Notes under the pieces: model-generated
Databases searched by the model: none
Seen by the model: the letters and a program-made list of their open reading frames with translations, nothing else
Told to the model about the DNA's origin: nothing
IMG/VR virus record: IMGVR_UViG_3300009173_001007
Coordinates: 1 to 24,386 of that record
Origin: a virus
Direction: 5' to 3' (one strand)
DNA: 24,386 nucleotides
Made by a program: the position numbers and the translations under genes
Part shown: positions 1 to 7,361 of the stretch, piece after piece
How the letters are laid out: every line of letters begins with the position of its first letter
How positions within the stretch are numbered: the stretch's first letter is position 1

Positions 1-194
1 CAATACTTACAGATTGTGGTTGCCCCACTGTCCCAAGCCTCAAAATCAAAATAATCAACTCTCTTGGTCTTCTTGCCGTCACGAGACCTGCGGTAATCTT
101 CTACGGCTAGGGTAAATCTAGCCACATGAGTACTGTCAACAGGAACAAGCTCAGGGTTCTGTGCTAGTCTACCAATAAAATTGCAACTATTCAT
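1..194 (-). CDS. ssb: Single-stranded DNA-binding protein (SSB), 3' end outside window
   Basis: Only the first 64 residues are in the window; the gene runs off the left edge. The translation begins MNSCNFIGRLAQNPEL and continues with VARFTLAVED and a basic RSRDGKKTKR loop before YFDFEAWD. This matches the N-terminal OB fold of bacterial SSB: start motif, GRL..xPE, VAxFxLAV, loop, then F..aW. By family knowledge it coats single-stranded DNA at the fork. The ATG at 192-194 overlaps the TAG of the upstream gene by 8 nt, and AAGGAGA precedes it at good spacing, so translation is probably coupled. It is the second gene downstream of the consensus promoter at 706-734. The C-terminal acidic tip cannot be seen. 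Confidence 0.88.
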   Translation of the reverse strand, partial: MNSCNFIGRLAQNPELVPVDSTHVARFTLAVEDYRRSRDGKKTKRVDYFDFEAWDSGATTICKY

Positions 195-690
195 CAGACT
201 CTCCTTGGTTTAAAATAATCAACCTGTATCCTTCTTCTACCCCGTTTTCTTTTGCTACTGTTTCCCAGTCATCTGAAAAGTCAGGAAAAGCCGCATAAAA
301 GATTGTGGCTAATTTGTTTTCCAGTTTGACCTCCTCCTCCGCACTAGGTCCAGCGACAATGTCTGTAAAGTTCGTTTCAAATAACTCTTCGCAATCTTCG
401 TTGTAGTAAATCACAAAGTCTTCAGACAAGCCCCACAGGGAAGCTTTGATTAGTATGTCTTGAAAGATTACTATTCTTGCAGCATATCTTGGACAATCCA
501 CTTCATGAATTTGTTCATACCAATCGGAATAGTATGAAAGAGTTCCGTCGTTTATAGTATATATACAAGCCTGCTCGTCCATTGTCGGGCTAGATATAAT
601 TTTTGGTGGATACATCACGAGGCACGCCTCCCCGTCGTGCATCGGAGACACTTTGATAACGTAGTTATGGTTTTTGAAAAACTCTTGCAC
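187..690 (-). CDS. Hypothetical acidic protein upstream of ssb
   Basis: This 167-residue protein is not recognised. It is acidic, with many Asp/Glu and an EEEVKLENK stretch near residue 120, and has no signal peptide or membrane segment. The reading frame opens with GTG at 688-690, only about 9 nt after the predicted transcription start of the promoter at 706-734. No clear ribosome site precedes it apart from a GAG, so it may be translated from a nearly leaderless message, or the real start may be the ATG at codon 17. Its stop overlaps the ssb start by 8 nt. Being in a two-gene unit with ssb suggests a DNA replication or SSB-associated role, but that is inference from position only. Confidence 0.7.
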   Translation of the reverse strand: MQEFFKNHNYVIKVSPMHDGEACLVMYPPKIISSPTMDEQACIYTINDGTLSYYSDWYEQIHEVDCPRYAARIVIFQDILIKASLWGLSEDFVIYYNEDCEELFETNFTDIVAGPSAEEEVKLENKLATIFYAAFPDFSDDWETVAKENGVEEGYRLIILNQGESDE

Positions 691-705
691 GATTAGCTCT
701 ATGGT

Positions 706-734
706 ATTATATCAGCAAAATTGACTTTTGTCAA
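706..734 (-). promoter_or_regulatory. Perfect sigma70-type promoter driving the 187-690 gene and ssb
   Basis: Read on the minus strand, TTGACA (729-734) is followed by exactly 17 nt and then TATAAT (706-711), a full match to the bacterial housekeeping consensus at optimal spacing. It occupies almost the whole 45-nt gap between the DnaE C-half stop and the next gene. The predicted transcription start near 699-700 is about 9 nt before the GTG start codon. Confidence 0.88.
721..734. repeat. Inverted repeat over the -35 box, candidate operator
   Basis: The bases TTGAC-TTTT-GTCAA form a perfect 5-bp inverted repeat with a 4-nt spacer, exactly covering the -35 hexamer of the promoter at 706-734. 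A repressor binding here would block RNA polymerase. Followed on the minus strand by TTTT it could also act as a very weak terminator for the polymerase gene, but five mostly A/T pairs make that unlikely. Confidence 0.45.
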
Positions 735-735
735 G

Positions 736-2418
736 TCATATTTGAAAAACTTTTTGAACAATCAGACTGTCCTTTTTCTTAGACCTCTGTCCCGTTACAA
801 GGACGGTGTTTCCTTCGTATAGCAAATGTTTATTTTTTGCCCACTCGTCGCTAAAGCAAATAACATTGTCTAATTCGCAACTACTGTCTTCTAAAGTCAA
901 AAACCCCATTTTTTGTCCTTTGGATTGTCCTTTAGTGATTTCATATTCACGAGATGATTTTACCGCAACCGCTAAAACTGCGGTCCCGTTTCTGCCACTG
1001 AAAAACTCTTTGCATGTTGAGTTTGCGGCGCCTGTATCACAAGAGTCTACTTTAGAATATGTAAGGCAAGTTCCCAGCAATTCTTCCTCGGTTCCAGAAA
1101 CCCACTCGGGGTCATCTTGAAGGGGGTAGGGGGAAGATTCCAATTGATACACATAGTCTGCGACAATCTCAGACCTTTTTATTGTAGAGGTTCCTCCACC
1201 GTTCTTTTTCGTGGGCCGTAAATGCTCTAAGCACTGTTTGAGGTTTTCCCAATCGGAGTCCTCCACATTGTTGCCAACCCACTCTCTTTCCTTTGCCGTT
1301 AATTTTGCCCATATATCATATTCGTATAACATTTTGTTTCTGCTCAAGCCCATGTGTGATAATGCACCGGCTGATATTAGAGAAGTTATCACCTTGCTGG
1401 TGACCTTGGTGGCACAAGATACTAAAAATTCTAACCAAGACCAATCCGCTGGAGGCTTGCACAACTCACGGGTAGCTTCAAGGACTGCGTTAGTCAACTT
1501 TTCTAATTGGCTGTCCCCGATAAATTTTACGTCTCCCACACCAAAGTTGATTTCGTTATTATATATGGAAAAGCTGCGATTCATCTTCGCAATCGATGGT
1601 GGGTAAATGGGTACGTCAGAAATTTTTGCATCAGACACCAACTCTCTTATCTCTTGTTGAGAGTCTTGTTTTCCTTTTGAGTAATACAAATAGTTGCAGT
1701 AAAAATTGACAGGAAAATGTGCTTTAGCGTAAGCAGACCAATAACCACAAATAGCATAGCTAACAGCATGGGACTTATTAAAAGAGTAACGATTCGATTT
1801 TTCAATCCAACCGAATATCTCTTCCGCTGTTTCTCTAGAAACCAAACCGACATTTTCTGTTCCAGATAAAAACTCTTTCTTTACCGAGGCCATCAAGTCG
1901 GCCTTCTTTTTGCCTATTGCCTTTCTAAGTTCGTCAGCCTGCTGCAAGTCAAATCCGGCAATTGTCTGAGCAATTTCCATGGATTGTTCTTGATAAACCA
2001 ACACCCCCTGAGTTGATTTTAATATAGGCTCTAAACAGTCGTCAATATAAGATACTTCTTCTTCTCCGTGTTTTCGGTCAACGTAATGCTGTGTCATGGA
2101 CTTTCCGTCCACGATTGCCTTCAAGCATCCCGGTCTAATCAAGGCCCCAAGGGCGGCTAGTTCCTCTATATTTCTAGGCTTTAACCTCTTGGCCCAAGAT
2201 TTTCCCAGATTGCTCTCAAGCTGAAAAACACCCTTGGTCCTGCCGTCACATATCAAACCCCATGTTTTTTCACAGGTATAAAAGTTAACATCCTCGTCCT
2301 GTTTTTCTTCGACATCAAAGATAATCGGTGGCAGACCGGTTTGCTTCTTTGTGACCGAGCCTTTGTCTATTTCAGAAATGTCGAATTCGCACCCGCATTT
2401 AAACGTATAGTGTGCCAT
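736..2418 (-). CDS. dnaE: DNA polymerase III alpha (DnaE-like), C-terminal half: fingers, beta-binding region and OB fold
   Basis: These 560 residues carry the DnaE signatures that follow the palm: VFQLES (64-69), RPG (95-97), YQEQ (142-145), FNKSHAVSYA (213-222), then an ELLG motif and a C-terminal OB domain (about 470-560) with the MGFLTLED pattern. They match E. coli alpha from just after its third catalytic Asp. The palm is missing and lies in the separate gene at 3729-5717, so both products must associate to form an active enzyme. The ATG at 2416-2418 is chosen because AAAAGG stands 8-9 nt before it; a TTG at 2452-2454 would add 12 residues inside the exonuclease gene. The first 30 or so residues (CGC at 8-10) have no DnaE counterpart. 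The tau-binding tail of E. coli alpha is absent. No intein motif is seen. Confidence 0.9.
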   Translation of the reverse strand: MAHYTFKCGCEFDISEIDKGSVTKKQTGLPPIIFDVEEKQDEDVNFYTCEKTWGLICDGRTKGVFQLESNLGKSWAKRLKPRNIEELAALGALIRPGCLKAIVDGKSMTQHYVDRKHGEEEVSYIDDCLEPILKSTQGVLVYQEQSMEIAQTIAGFDLQQADELRKAIGKKKADLMASVKKEFLSGTENVGLVSRETAEEIFGWIEKSNRYSFNKSHAVSYAICGYWSAYAKAHFPVNFYCNYLYYSKGKQDSQQEIRELVSDAKISDVPIYPPSIAKMNRSFSIYNNEINFGVGDVKFIGDSQLEKLTNAVLEATRELCKPPADWSWLEFLVSCATKVTSKVITSLISAGALSHMGLSRNKMLYEYDIWAKLTAKEREWVGNNVEDSDWENLKQCLEHLRPTKKNGGGTSTIKRSEIVADYVYQLESSPYPLQDDPEWVSGTEEELLGTCLTYSKVDSCDTGAANSTCKEFFSGRNGTAVLAVAVKSSREYEITKGQSKGQKMGFLTLEDSSCELDNVICFSDEWAKNKHLLYEGNTVLVTGQRSKKKDSLIVQKVFQI

Positions 2419-3082
2419 CTGCAAATGCCTTTTCAAACTTAGTTTTGGAGCCAATTCTTCTCTGATGCTTCCAGAAGCGTATAAAAATATTAGCCGTATC
2501 TTTCACGTCTTGCAAAGCATCGTGAGCATTATCTGTTTCTAGAGATAAAAAGTCTCTCATGGAATCCATGCTCATAGATTTAACATTTGGATTGCTTTCA
2601 AGCCACCCATAAGCAAGGTCTAAAACATCTACTTTATGAATTTTATGAAAGAGCGCCTGACTACCATTTTTGTCGGTAGGCCCAAACTGTTCGCATAGCC
2701 TTTGTATGATAATCATGTCATAGTTGATAATATTATACCCCACGGGTATAGGGGCAAACCATTGTGTTTTCTTGAAGTTATATTTATTAACGAACTTTAC
2801 AAATTTTTCCCAGACCTGTTTAGGTTGTGGAGCTTTAGCTAGTGTCTTCCTGTCTTTTCTGGTGATGTTTAGGGCTTCTTCCTCCAGAGGGTCTAGCCCC
2901 ATTTCTATTGCCTTTTCATCATCAAGAATGGGGCGAATCTCACTGTTGAAAAACCCTCCGGGCTGTGGGGTCAGCTTTCTGCCATGGATTGCTACCGCCG
3001 CCAATTGTGTCGGCTGCGCCTTATGGGGGTTCTTTGAACCCGTTTCAAAATCAAAGACAATGTAATCTCTATTAGGTATCAT
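2399..3082 (-). CDS. DEDDh 3'-5' exonuclease (DnaQ/epsilon-like proofreading subunit)
   Basis: This 227-residue protein shows the DEDDh exonuclease motifs in order: Exo I DFET (Asp11, Glu13), Exo II GYNIINYD (mid protein) and Exo III AHDALQDVKDT near residue 190. Such enzymes remove mispaired 3' ends using two metal ions. It lies between the two halves of the polymerase, where a proofreading subunit fits well. ATG at 3080-3082 has AAGGAG seven bases upstream and overlaps the end of the gene before it; its own end overlaps the polymerase C-half by 20 nt. Within the family it could also act as a general repair or RNA exonuclease, but the position favours proofreading. Confidence 0.9.
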   Translation of the reverse strand: MIPNRDYIVFDFETGSKNPHKAQPTQLAAVAIHGRKLTPQPGGFFNSEIRPILDDEKAIEMGLDPLEEEALNITRKDRKTLAKAPQPKQVWEKFVKFVNKYNFKKTQWFAPIPVGYNIINYDMIIIQRLCEQFGPTDKNGSQALFHKIHKVDVLDLAYGWLESNPNVKSMSMDSMRDFLSLETDNAHDALQDVKDTANIFIRFWKHQRRIGSKTKFEKAFADGTLYV

Positions 3083-3569
3083 TCAACATCTCCTTAATCA
3101 ATTTGACCGCTTCGGTTTTTTCTAGATTGTCTATCCTTTTGAACAGCCTATCAAGAATAGACTCCTTGGTATATACGTAGCCAGCAGAATTGTTGTCACC
3201 CCCAAAGGCCACCTTTTTGTGAGGCTCAACCTCTTCCATAAATGCTCTTAAGGAAGAAACAGAAGAAGCCCACACCGCTTTAGAACCATCGTCTTCTGGC
3301 AAGACGTGAATCCATAAGTTAGACTTGGTTACGGCAACACCGCTAGGTTTATCGGCCTTGCTGTTGTGATATTCTATGTAAATATTGCCCGTGGTACTAG
3401 ACTTCTCGTCAAATTTAACTTCGATAGTAAATTTCTTTCTCCCCATTTTGCAAGATAGGTCGTAGTCATACCTTTTGTCGTAGTCTTCATTGATTTCGCA
3501 CCTTATGTCAAGAAGTTCAAGGACTTCCTTGGCGCGCTCCTCCCCCTTTTGACCTTTTTGAAAATTCAT
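3072..3569 (-). CDS. PD-(D/E)XK-type nuclease candidate between the polymerase halves
   Basis: A 165-residue protein with a nuclease-like core: RYDYD (Asp35/Asp37), a strand, then E-V-K (Glu50, Lys52), then TGNIYIEYH. This D...ExK arrangement with a following polar strand is typical of small PD-(D/E)XK endonucleases such as Holliday-junction resolvases and restriction enzymes. A helix precedes the core (KGEERAKEVLELL) and another closes the protein. The exact family is not recognised. The ATG overlaps the upstream stop as ATGA. It may be a replication or recombination nuclease or a free-standing homing-type nuclease that helped split the polymerase gene; the sequence alone does not decide. 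Confidence 0.6.
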   Translation of the reverse strand: MNFQKGQKGEERAKEVLELLDIRCEINEDYDKRYDYDLSCKMGRKKFTIEVKFDEKSSTTGNIYIEYHNSKADKPSGVAVTKSNLWIHVLPEDDGSKAVWASSVSSLRAFMEEVEPHKKVAFGGDNNSAGYVYTKESILDRLFKRIDNLEKTEAVKLIKEMLNDT

Positions 3570-3784
3570 CTAATTTTTCTCTTAAGCTCTAGAAATTTCT
3601 TTACAGCTTGCGAGGAACTTTCATAGAACTCGCTATGCTTAACCCTTGTGTCGTCGCAATGAACTTGGTACAGAGTCTTTCTACGAAAAGAATTGCCCTT
3701 ATAATCGTTAATTGTGCATAGGGATAGTCTACCCTTCTCCAACGCACACCCGTCCAGTAGAACCGCTTCGTAATACTTCTCCAT
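3566..3784 (-). CDS. Small hypothetical protein overlapping the end of the polymerase N-half
   Basis: A 72-residue basic protein with no recognised domain; the second half is Lys/Arg-rich and probably helical (SSQAVKKFLELKRKI). ATG at 3782-3784 has GAGG 6 nt upstream, a good ribosome site, so it is probably translated. It starts 56 nt before the stop of the polymerase N-half, so the last 18 or so residues of that polypeptide are read out of frame through this gene. Its stop overlaps the next start as ATGA. Function unknown. Confidence 0.6.
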   Translation of the reverse strand: MEKYYEAVLLDGCALEKGRLSLCTINDYKGNSFRRKTLYQVHCDDTRVKHSEFYESSSQAVKKFLELKRKIR

Positions 3785-5717
3785 CGTTAACCTCTATATC
3801 TCCTGAGAATAATTGATTACTAATACCCATGATTTTATCTAGCAAATTTACGCCCAAAATATCAAATTTAACATGCCCCATAGCCTCTAGGTCTACCATT
3901 TCCATGCCAGCAATTCTGTCTTGTCCTTTAGTTTCTCTAACCATTGGACAAACTTCATTAAGCAATCTGGATGAAATAACCACCCCAGCAGCGTGCTTGC
4001 CTTGAGATTTGTATGTACCCTCAATTCGAATAGCTTGTGCAAATAATTTCGCATACTCGCCATCGAGAGAGCCATCTTCTGCTACCCGACAATAATCACT
4101 CAAGACTTCTGGCTGATGCAACATCGTCCATCGTATCACTGAAGACTCTTCCATGTCTTGTAGTTGGTCCGAAATCTCATGCTCCTGTGGCAGCGCCTTG
4201 GTAATCCTGTTCATCTCATCGTAGGAGCAAGCGTTATGCACACGGAGAACTTCTTTGAGCGCGCTTCTGCCTTGCAATCTCCCAAATGTAACCATCTGGC
4301 TCACATTATTATGCCCATACTTGGATTTAATATAGTCAACTACCTCATCCCTTTTTGTGGCAGGGACATCAATATCTATATCTGGAAGTGAAACGTGGCC
4401 TTCAGAATTTCTTCCCGCGTTATAGAATCTTTCAAAAATCAACCCATACTCAATGGGGTCCACCTGAGTGATTCCCACTAGGTATGACACCAAGCAGCCA
4501 GCAGCGGAGCCTCTACCCGGACCCGGAAGCCAGTCCTGATTTTTTACATAGGAGACAATATCTCTTACGATTAAGAAATACCCTGAAAGATTCGCATCGT
4601 TGATAACCTCTAGCTCTTTCTTAATTCTGTCCACGTAGATGTCTTCGTTTTCCTGTGTAGACACCTTGCCTCGTTTTTTTAGCCTTTGCCTCCATCCTTG
4701 TCTGCATAATTCTCTGAGATATTCCTTTTCGGTCATGTTGTCGGGGCATGGAAACTTGGGAAGGTCGGGCTTGCCCAAAATTTCATAATCCTCACACATG
4801 CTCGCAATAAGTGAAGTGTTTGAAATCTCCTCTTCGGTGTGAATCTCTTTCATCTCTTCTAGAGACGGTATGTGAAAATTATTTGACCGAAAGAATCCAC
4901 TTAGGCCGACATCCTCTCCTGTCAGCAATTTCTCTTCAACTTTTTTAAGCGTTGTTTTCATTGCGGAACAAAGTAGTACCCTCTGGTCCGCTGCGTCTTC
5001 TTTTCTTGGATAATGCGAATCTGCCGTTGCTACCGGAAGAATCCCAGTTTCCTTCGATACTTGTCGCAGACACTCTCCGACCAATTTTGACGCGGGGGAA
5101 TTCTCTTGGTCTATCAGTTGAATCTCGATAAAGAAATTGCCCTTGCGGAAAATCTGTTGATATCGTTCGGCCAAACTGGATGCTTGTTTGAGCCAGTCTT
5201 GCTTCAAAAAAGTTTGAGCTTCTTCAACCGTATTGGAGTTGTAGGCTTTCTTCCAATCGGTGAATAATACATTAGCAAGGTCGCTTCCAAGGTGACCACT
5301 AAAAGACACCAAGTTATTATCTCGGTTGCTTTCTTCAAGAATATCTAAGTCAATTCTGGGCTTAAAATAGAACATATCATCTTTGTTGCTTTTGGAAACA
5401 AGAGCAATAAGATTGTTCCAGCCCTCTTTATTCTTGGCTAAAACTACAAGGTGACTGAGGGTTCTATTTGTCTTCTCTTTTATGGTGGCACTCTGTTGGG
5501 ATAGGTAGAATTCACACCCTAGAATGGGCTTGACACCTTTTTCACGCATCGCTCTGACGAACGAGACGGCCCCTGAAATCGTCCCGTGGTCAGTTACCGC
5601 GCATGCATCGTACCCTAGCTCCTCGCAGCGCTCTGCGACCTGTGAGGGTTTTGAGAGACCGTCTAGGAGGCTGTAGTGTGTGTGTAGGTGCAAGGGGATA
5701 AATTTAACCGGGTGCAT
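3729..5717 (-). CDS. dnaE: DNA polymerase III alpha (DnaE-like), N-terminal half: PHP and palm domains
   Basis: This 662-residue polypeptide is the front part of a bacterial C-family polymerase. The PHP domain opens with HLHTHYSLLDG (His10, His12) and keeps further likely metal ligands: DH at 43-44, Glu69, His142 and DSH at 233-235, which E. coli DnaE has largely lost. The palm has PGPGRGSAAG (about 399-408), LPDIDID (catalytic Asp448 and Asp450) and VKFDILG (third Asp at 619). The protein then stops about 43 residues later, before the fingers. The remainder is the separate gene at 736-2418. ATG 5715-5717 is preferred over the TTG at 5727-5729 because GGA lies 7 nt upstream; it overlaps the upstream stop by 14 nt. 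The final residues look non-conserved, as expected if an ancestral gene was broken here. Confidence 0.92.
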   Translation of the reverse strand: MHPVKFIPLHLHTHYSLLDGLSKPSQVAERCEELGYDACAVTDHGTISGAVSFVRAMREKGVKPILGCEFYLSQQSATIKEKTNRTLSHLVVLAKNKEGWNNLIALVSKSNKDDMFYFKPRIDLDILEESNRDNNLVSFSGHLGSDLANVLFTDWKKAYNSNTVEEAQTFLKQDWLKQASSLAERYQQIFRKGNFFIEIQLIDQENSPASKLVGECLRQVSKETGILPVATADSHYPRKEDAADQRVLLCSAMKTTLKKVEEKLLTGEDVGLSGFFRSNNFHIPSLEEMKEIHTEEEISNTSLIASMCEDYEILGKPDLPKFPCPDNMTEKEYLRELCRQGWRQRLKKRGKVSTQENEDIYVDRIKKELEVINDANLSGYFLIVRDIVSYVKNQDWLPGPGRGSAAGCLVSYLVGITQVDPIEYGLIFERFYNAGRNSEGHVSLPDIDIDVPATKRDEVVDYIKSKYGHNNVSQMVTFGRLQGRSALKEVLRVHNACSYDEMNRITKALPQEHEISDQLQDMEESSVIRWTMLHQPEVLSDYCRVAEDGSLDGEYAKLFAQAIRIEGTYKSQGKHAAGVVISSRLLNEVCPMVRETKGQDRIAGMEMVDLEAMGHVKFDILGVNLLDKIMGISNQLFSGDIEVNDGEVLRSGSTGRVCVGEG

Positions 5718-6726
5718 CGTAATATCCAATGCTAAAGCCCTCTTTTGTACAATCAGAGGTGGTCTTTTCTATGCCATCTTTTTTAAGTTTATCGTGAATA
5801 TGTTGACAAATATTCTTATCTGTCCCCTCCCAGTTGTTCTTATAGTAGTCACAAAGCTTTGTGCATTTCCAGTGAGCCTGTCCCGCTGAGAGCATCTTGG
5901 GCATATCCGTGTCTTGTATCTGTAGGAAGCGATTTTTTAGCATCCCCATAAACTTTTCTTCATCAGACCGGTCAAAGCACAGGGAGAAAGGCCCCCCATC
6001 CTTGATGTAAAAGATGGTCATTATGGCCTGTTGATATTCTGGGAACAATTTAGATATCGCATAGTTATACAGCAGGAGTTGAGGGTCTTGCTCAAGTTTT
6101 TCATAGGTCTTCTCTTGACCCGTTGCCCAATCGACCCTTCTACCCGTTTTCCAATCCACCACTTCTATAATGCCGTCGCCTACCTTTGTGACGAGGTCAA
6201 TCGTCCCCTTGACGGCTAACCGGCCCTTGAGGGTCGAACCATCCGGCGCCTGATACTCGTATTCAGCCCAGTCTTCTTCGATGGGGATGTCGAAGTGAGG
6301 TTCCGTCGCAACTATATCTCGAAGGCGAGGGTCAAATTGACCGTTGTTGTATTCGAGAGCCATCCAAGACCATTTTCTGCAATCGTTCTTCTCTTTCTTG
6401 GTATAGCTATGGGTGCAGTTGGAGGTGTAGTGTTCAAAGCTTTTGTCAACTATGTCGTCAACAAATTCCTCTCCCATTAATTTGCTTTTGGTAAAGGTAA
6501 TCTTTCCAATGGCATCATCCGTAATGCTCATTAAGCCGGAGTCGGGCGAGTCTTGTGTTTTCTTTTTGCATGCAGCAAGACACTCCATCACCTTGTGTAC
6601 AATGGTCCCCATTTGCGCTTTTTTCCCAGACGTTGTGGGATAGCCAAGCACATAGCTTATGAAATACTGCTGTTGACAGAAATCATAATTATTGTATGAG
6701 GAACTTCTGATATAAGTTACTAGCAC
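5704..6726 (-). CDS. RecB/Cas4-like PD-(D/E)XK exonuclease with probable Fe-S cluster
   Basis: About 340 residues. The nuclease motifs appear in family order: GTIVH (motif I His), GTIDLV (Asp), EVVDWKTG (D-x-K) and QDPQLLLYNYA (Q...Y, motif III). One Cys near the start (DFCQQQY) and three near the end (WKCTKLC and NICQH) match the four-Cys Fe-S binding pattern of AddB and Cas4 nucleases. By analogy it resects DNA ends for recombination or degrades DNA; there is no helicase domain. The start is uncertain: GTG at 6724-6726 has AAGGAG four nt upstream and overlaps the thyX stop by 7 nt, while TTG at 6742-6744 adds six residues and has AAGG seven nt upstream. It lies between thyX and the polymerase. 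Confidence 0.87.
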   Translation of the reverse strand: MLVTYIRSSSYNNYDFCQQQYFISYVLGYPTTSGKKAQMGTIVHKVMECLAACKKKTQDSPDSGLMSITDDAIGKITFTKSKLMGEEFVDDIVDKSFEHYTSNCTHSYTKKEKNDCRKWSWMALEYNNGQFDPRLRDIVATEPHFDIPIEEDWAEYEYQAPDGSTLKGRLAVKGTIDLVTKVGDGIIEVVDWKTGRRVDWATGQEKTYEKLEQDPQLLLYNYAISKLFPEYQQAIMTIFYIKDGGPFSLCFDRSDEEKFMGMLKNRFLQIQDTDMPKMLSAGQAHWKCTKLCDYYKNNWEGTDKNICQHIHDKLKKDGIEKTTSDCTKEGFSIGYYDAPG

Positions 6727-7361
6727 GGAACTCCTTCGCTCCAACCAAGCGCCTTGGATATAATTGGAAGCTTACAGGAAAAAATGCCCCATTTGATTGC
6801 GTTTGCTATGTCTCTGTGTTCTTTTTGTGTGGACGGGTCTGTTCGCAATTGTAGATAATGAATCCAGCTTCTAACCGTTCCGTTCATATACATGCGAGTC
6901 TTTGTGTTTAACGGCAATAAAAATCTTGCGCTTTCTTTTGCTATCCCTCTTTTGATAGCTTCTTTATACAGAGAGTAAGACCTTCTGCCCTGTCCGCGAA
7001 CAACTATCTTGAACCATTCTTTATCGTTTTTATCCAAGTTGTCGAAAGAGTTTTGTCTATTCTTTTCATCTTGCCGTCGAGGTTCAATTTCTTCAAATCC
7101 CTCGATTTCAGCATAACGTTGGCTAAACTCCTGAAAAGAAAAGCTTCTGTGCCTGAGAATTTGGGCAGCTATACCTCTTGAGGTGTTAACTTCAATCACC
7201 ATATTTGCCATTTCAAAAATAGACCAATGTCCATTCTTAATACAGAACTTCAGAAGCCCGGACACGTTTGGGTTTCCTTGATTTTTTGGATTGCTCACTC
7301 TCGCGCAATAGCCGATTGTTTCTTCTGCGTTCGGAGTAATGGATATTAGCCTTACGTTCAT
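6720..7361 (-). CDS. thyX: Flavin-dependent thymidylate synthase
   Basis: A 213-residue ThyX. It makes dTMP from dUMP using FAD, NADPH and methylene-tetrahydrofolate. The signature RHR...S.R is present as RHRSFSFQEFSQRY (residues 70-83), with Q in place of the common N at the eighth position. The C-terminal half keeps SARFLLPL and the RSWIHYLQLRTDPSTQKEHRDIA block that binds dUMP and FAD. ATG at 7359-7361 is chosen because the protein then starts MNVRLISITPN, the usual ThyX beginning, and forms an ATGA overlap with the dNMP kinase stop; GTG at 7380-7382 and ATG at 7374-7376 are alternatives. Together with RNR, dUTPase, deaminase and kinase it forms the phage dTTP supply line. Confidence 0.95.
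   Translation of the reverse strand: MNVRLISITPNAEETIGYCARVSNPKNQGNPNVSGLLKFCIKNGHWSIFEMANMVIEVNTSRGIAAQILRHRSFSFQEFSQRYAEIEGFEEIEPRRQDEKNRQNSFDNLDKNDKEWFKIVVRGQGRRSYSLYKEAIKRGIAKESARFLLPLNTKTRMYMNGTVRSWIHYLQLRTDPSTQKEHRDIANAIKWGIFSCKLPIISKALGWSEGVPC

Noticed and set aside
806-1606. Plus-strand ORFs opposite the polymerase C-half
   Set aside because: Antisense shadows of a gene with clear DnaE motifs; low-complexity Ser/Leu/Phe translations.
1647-1853. Hydrophobic minus-strand ORF overlapping the polymerase C-half in another frame
   Set aside because: Fully inside a conserved DnaE coding region and not supported by a ribosome site.
2418-3729. Split intein joining the two polymerase halves
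   Set aside because: The N-half has no Cys-initiated intein fragment of about 90-100 residues after the palm, and the C-half start has no terminal His-Asn followed by Cys/Ser. The reading frames between are ordinary genes.
2418-3729. Intron or sequencing frameshift as cause of the split dnaE
   Set aside because: The halves are 1.3 kb apart with three genes, each having its own start signal or start/stop overlap; a frameshift cannot explain this and no intron core motif is visible.
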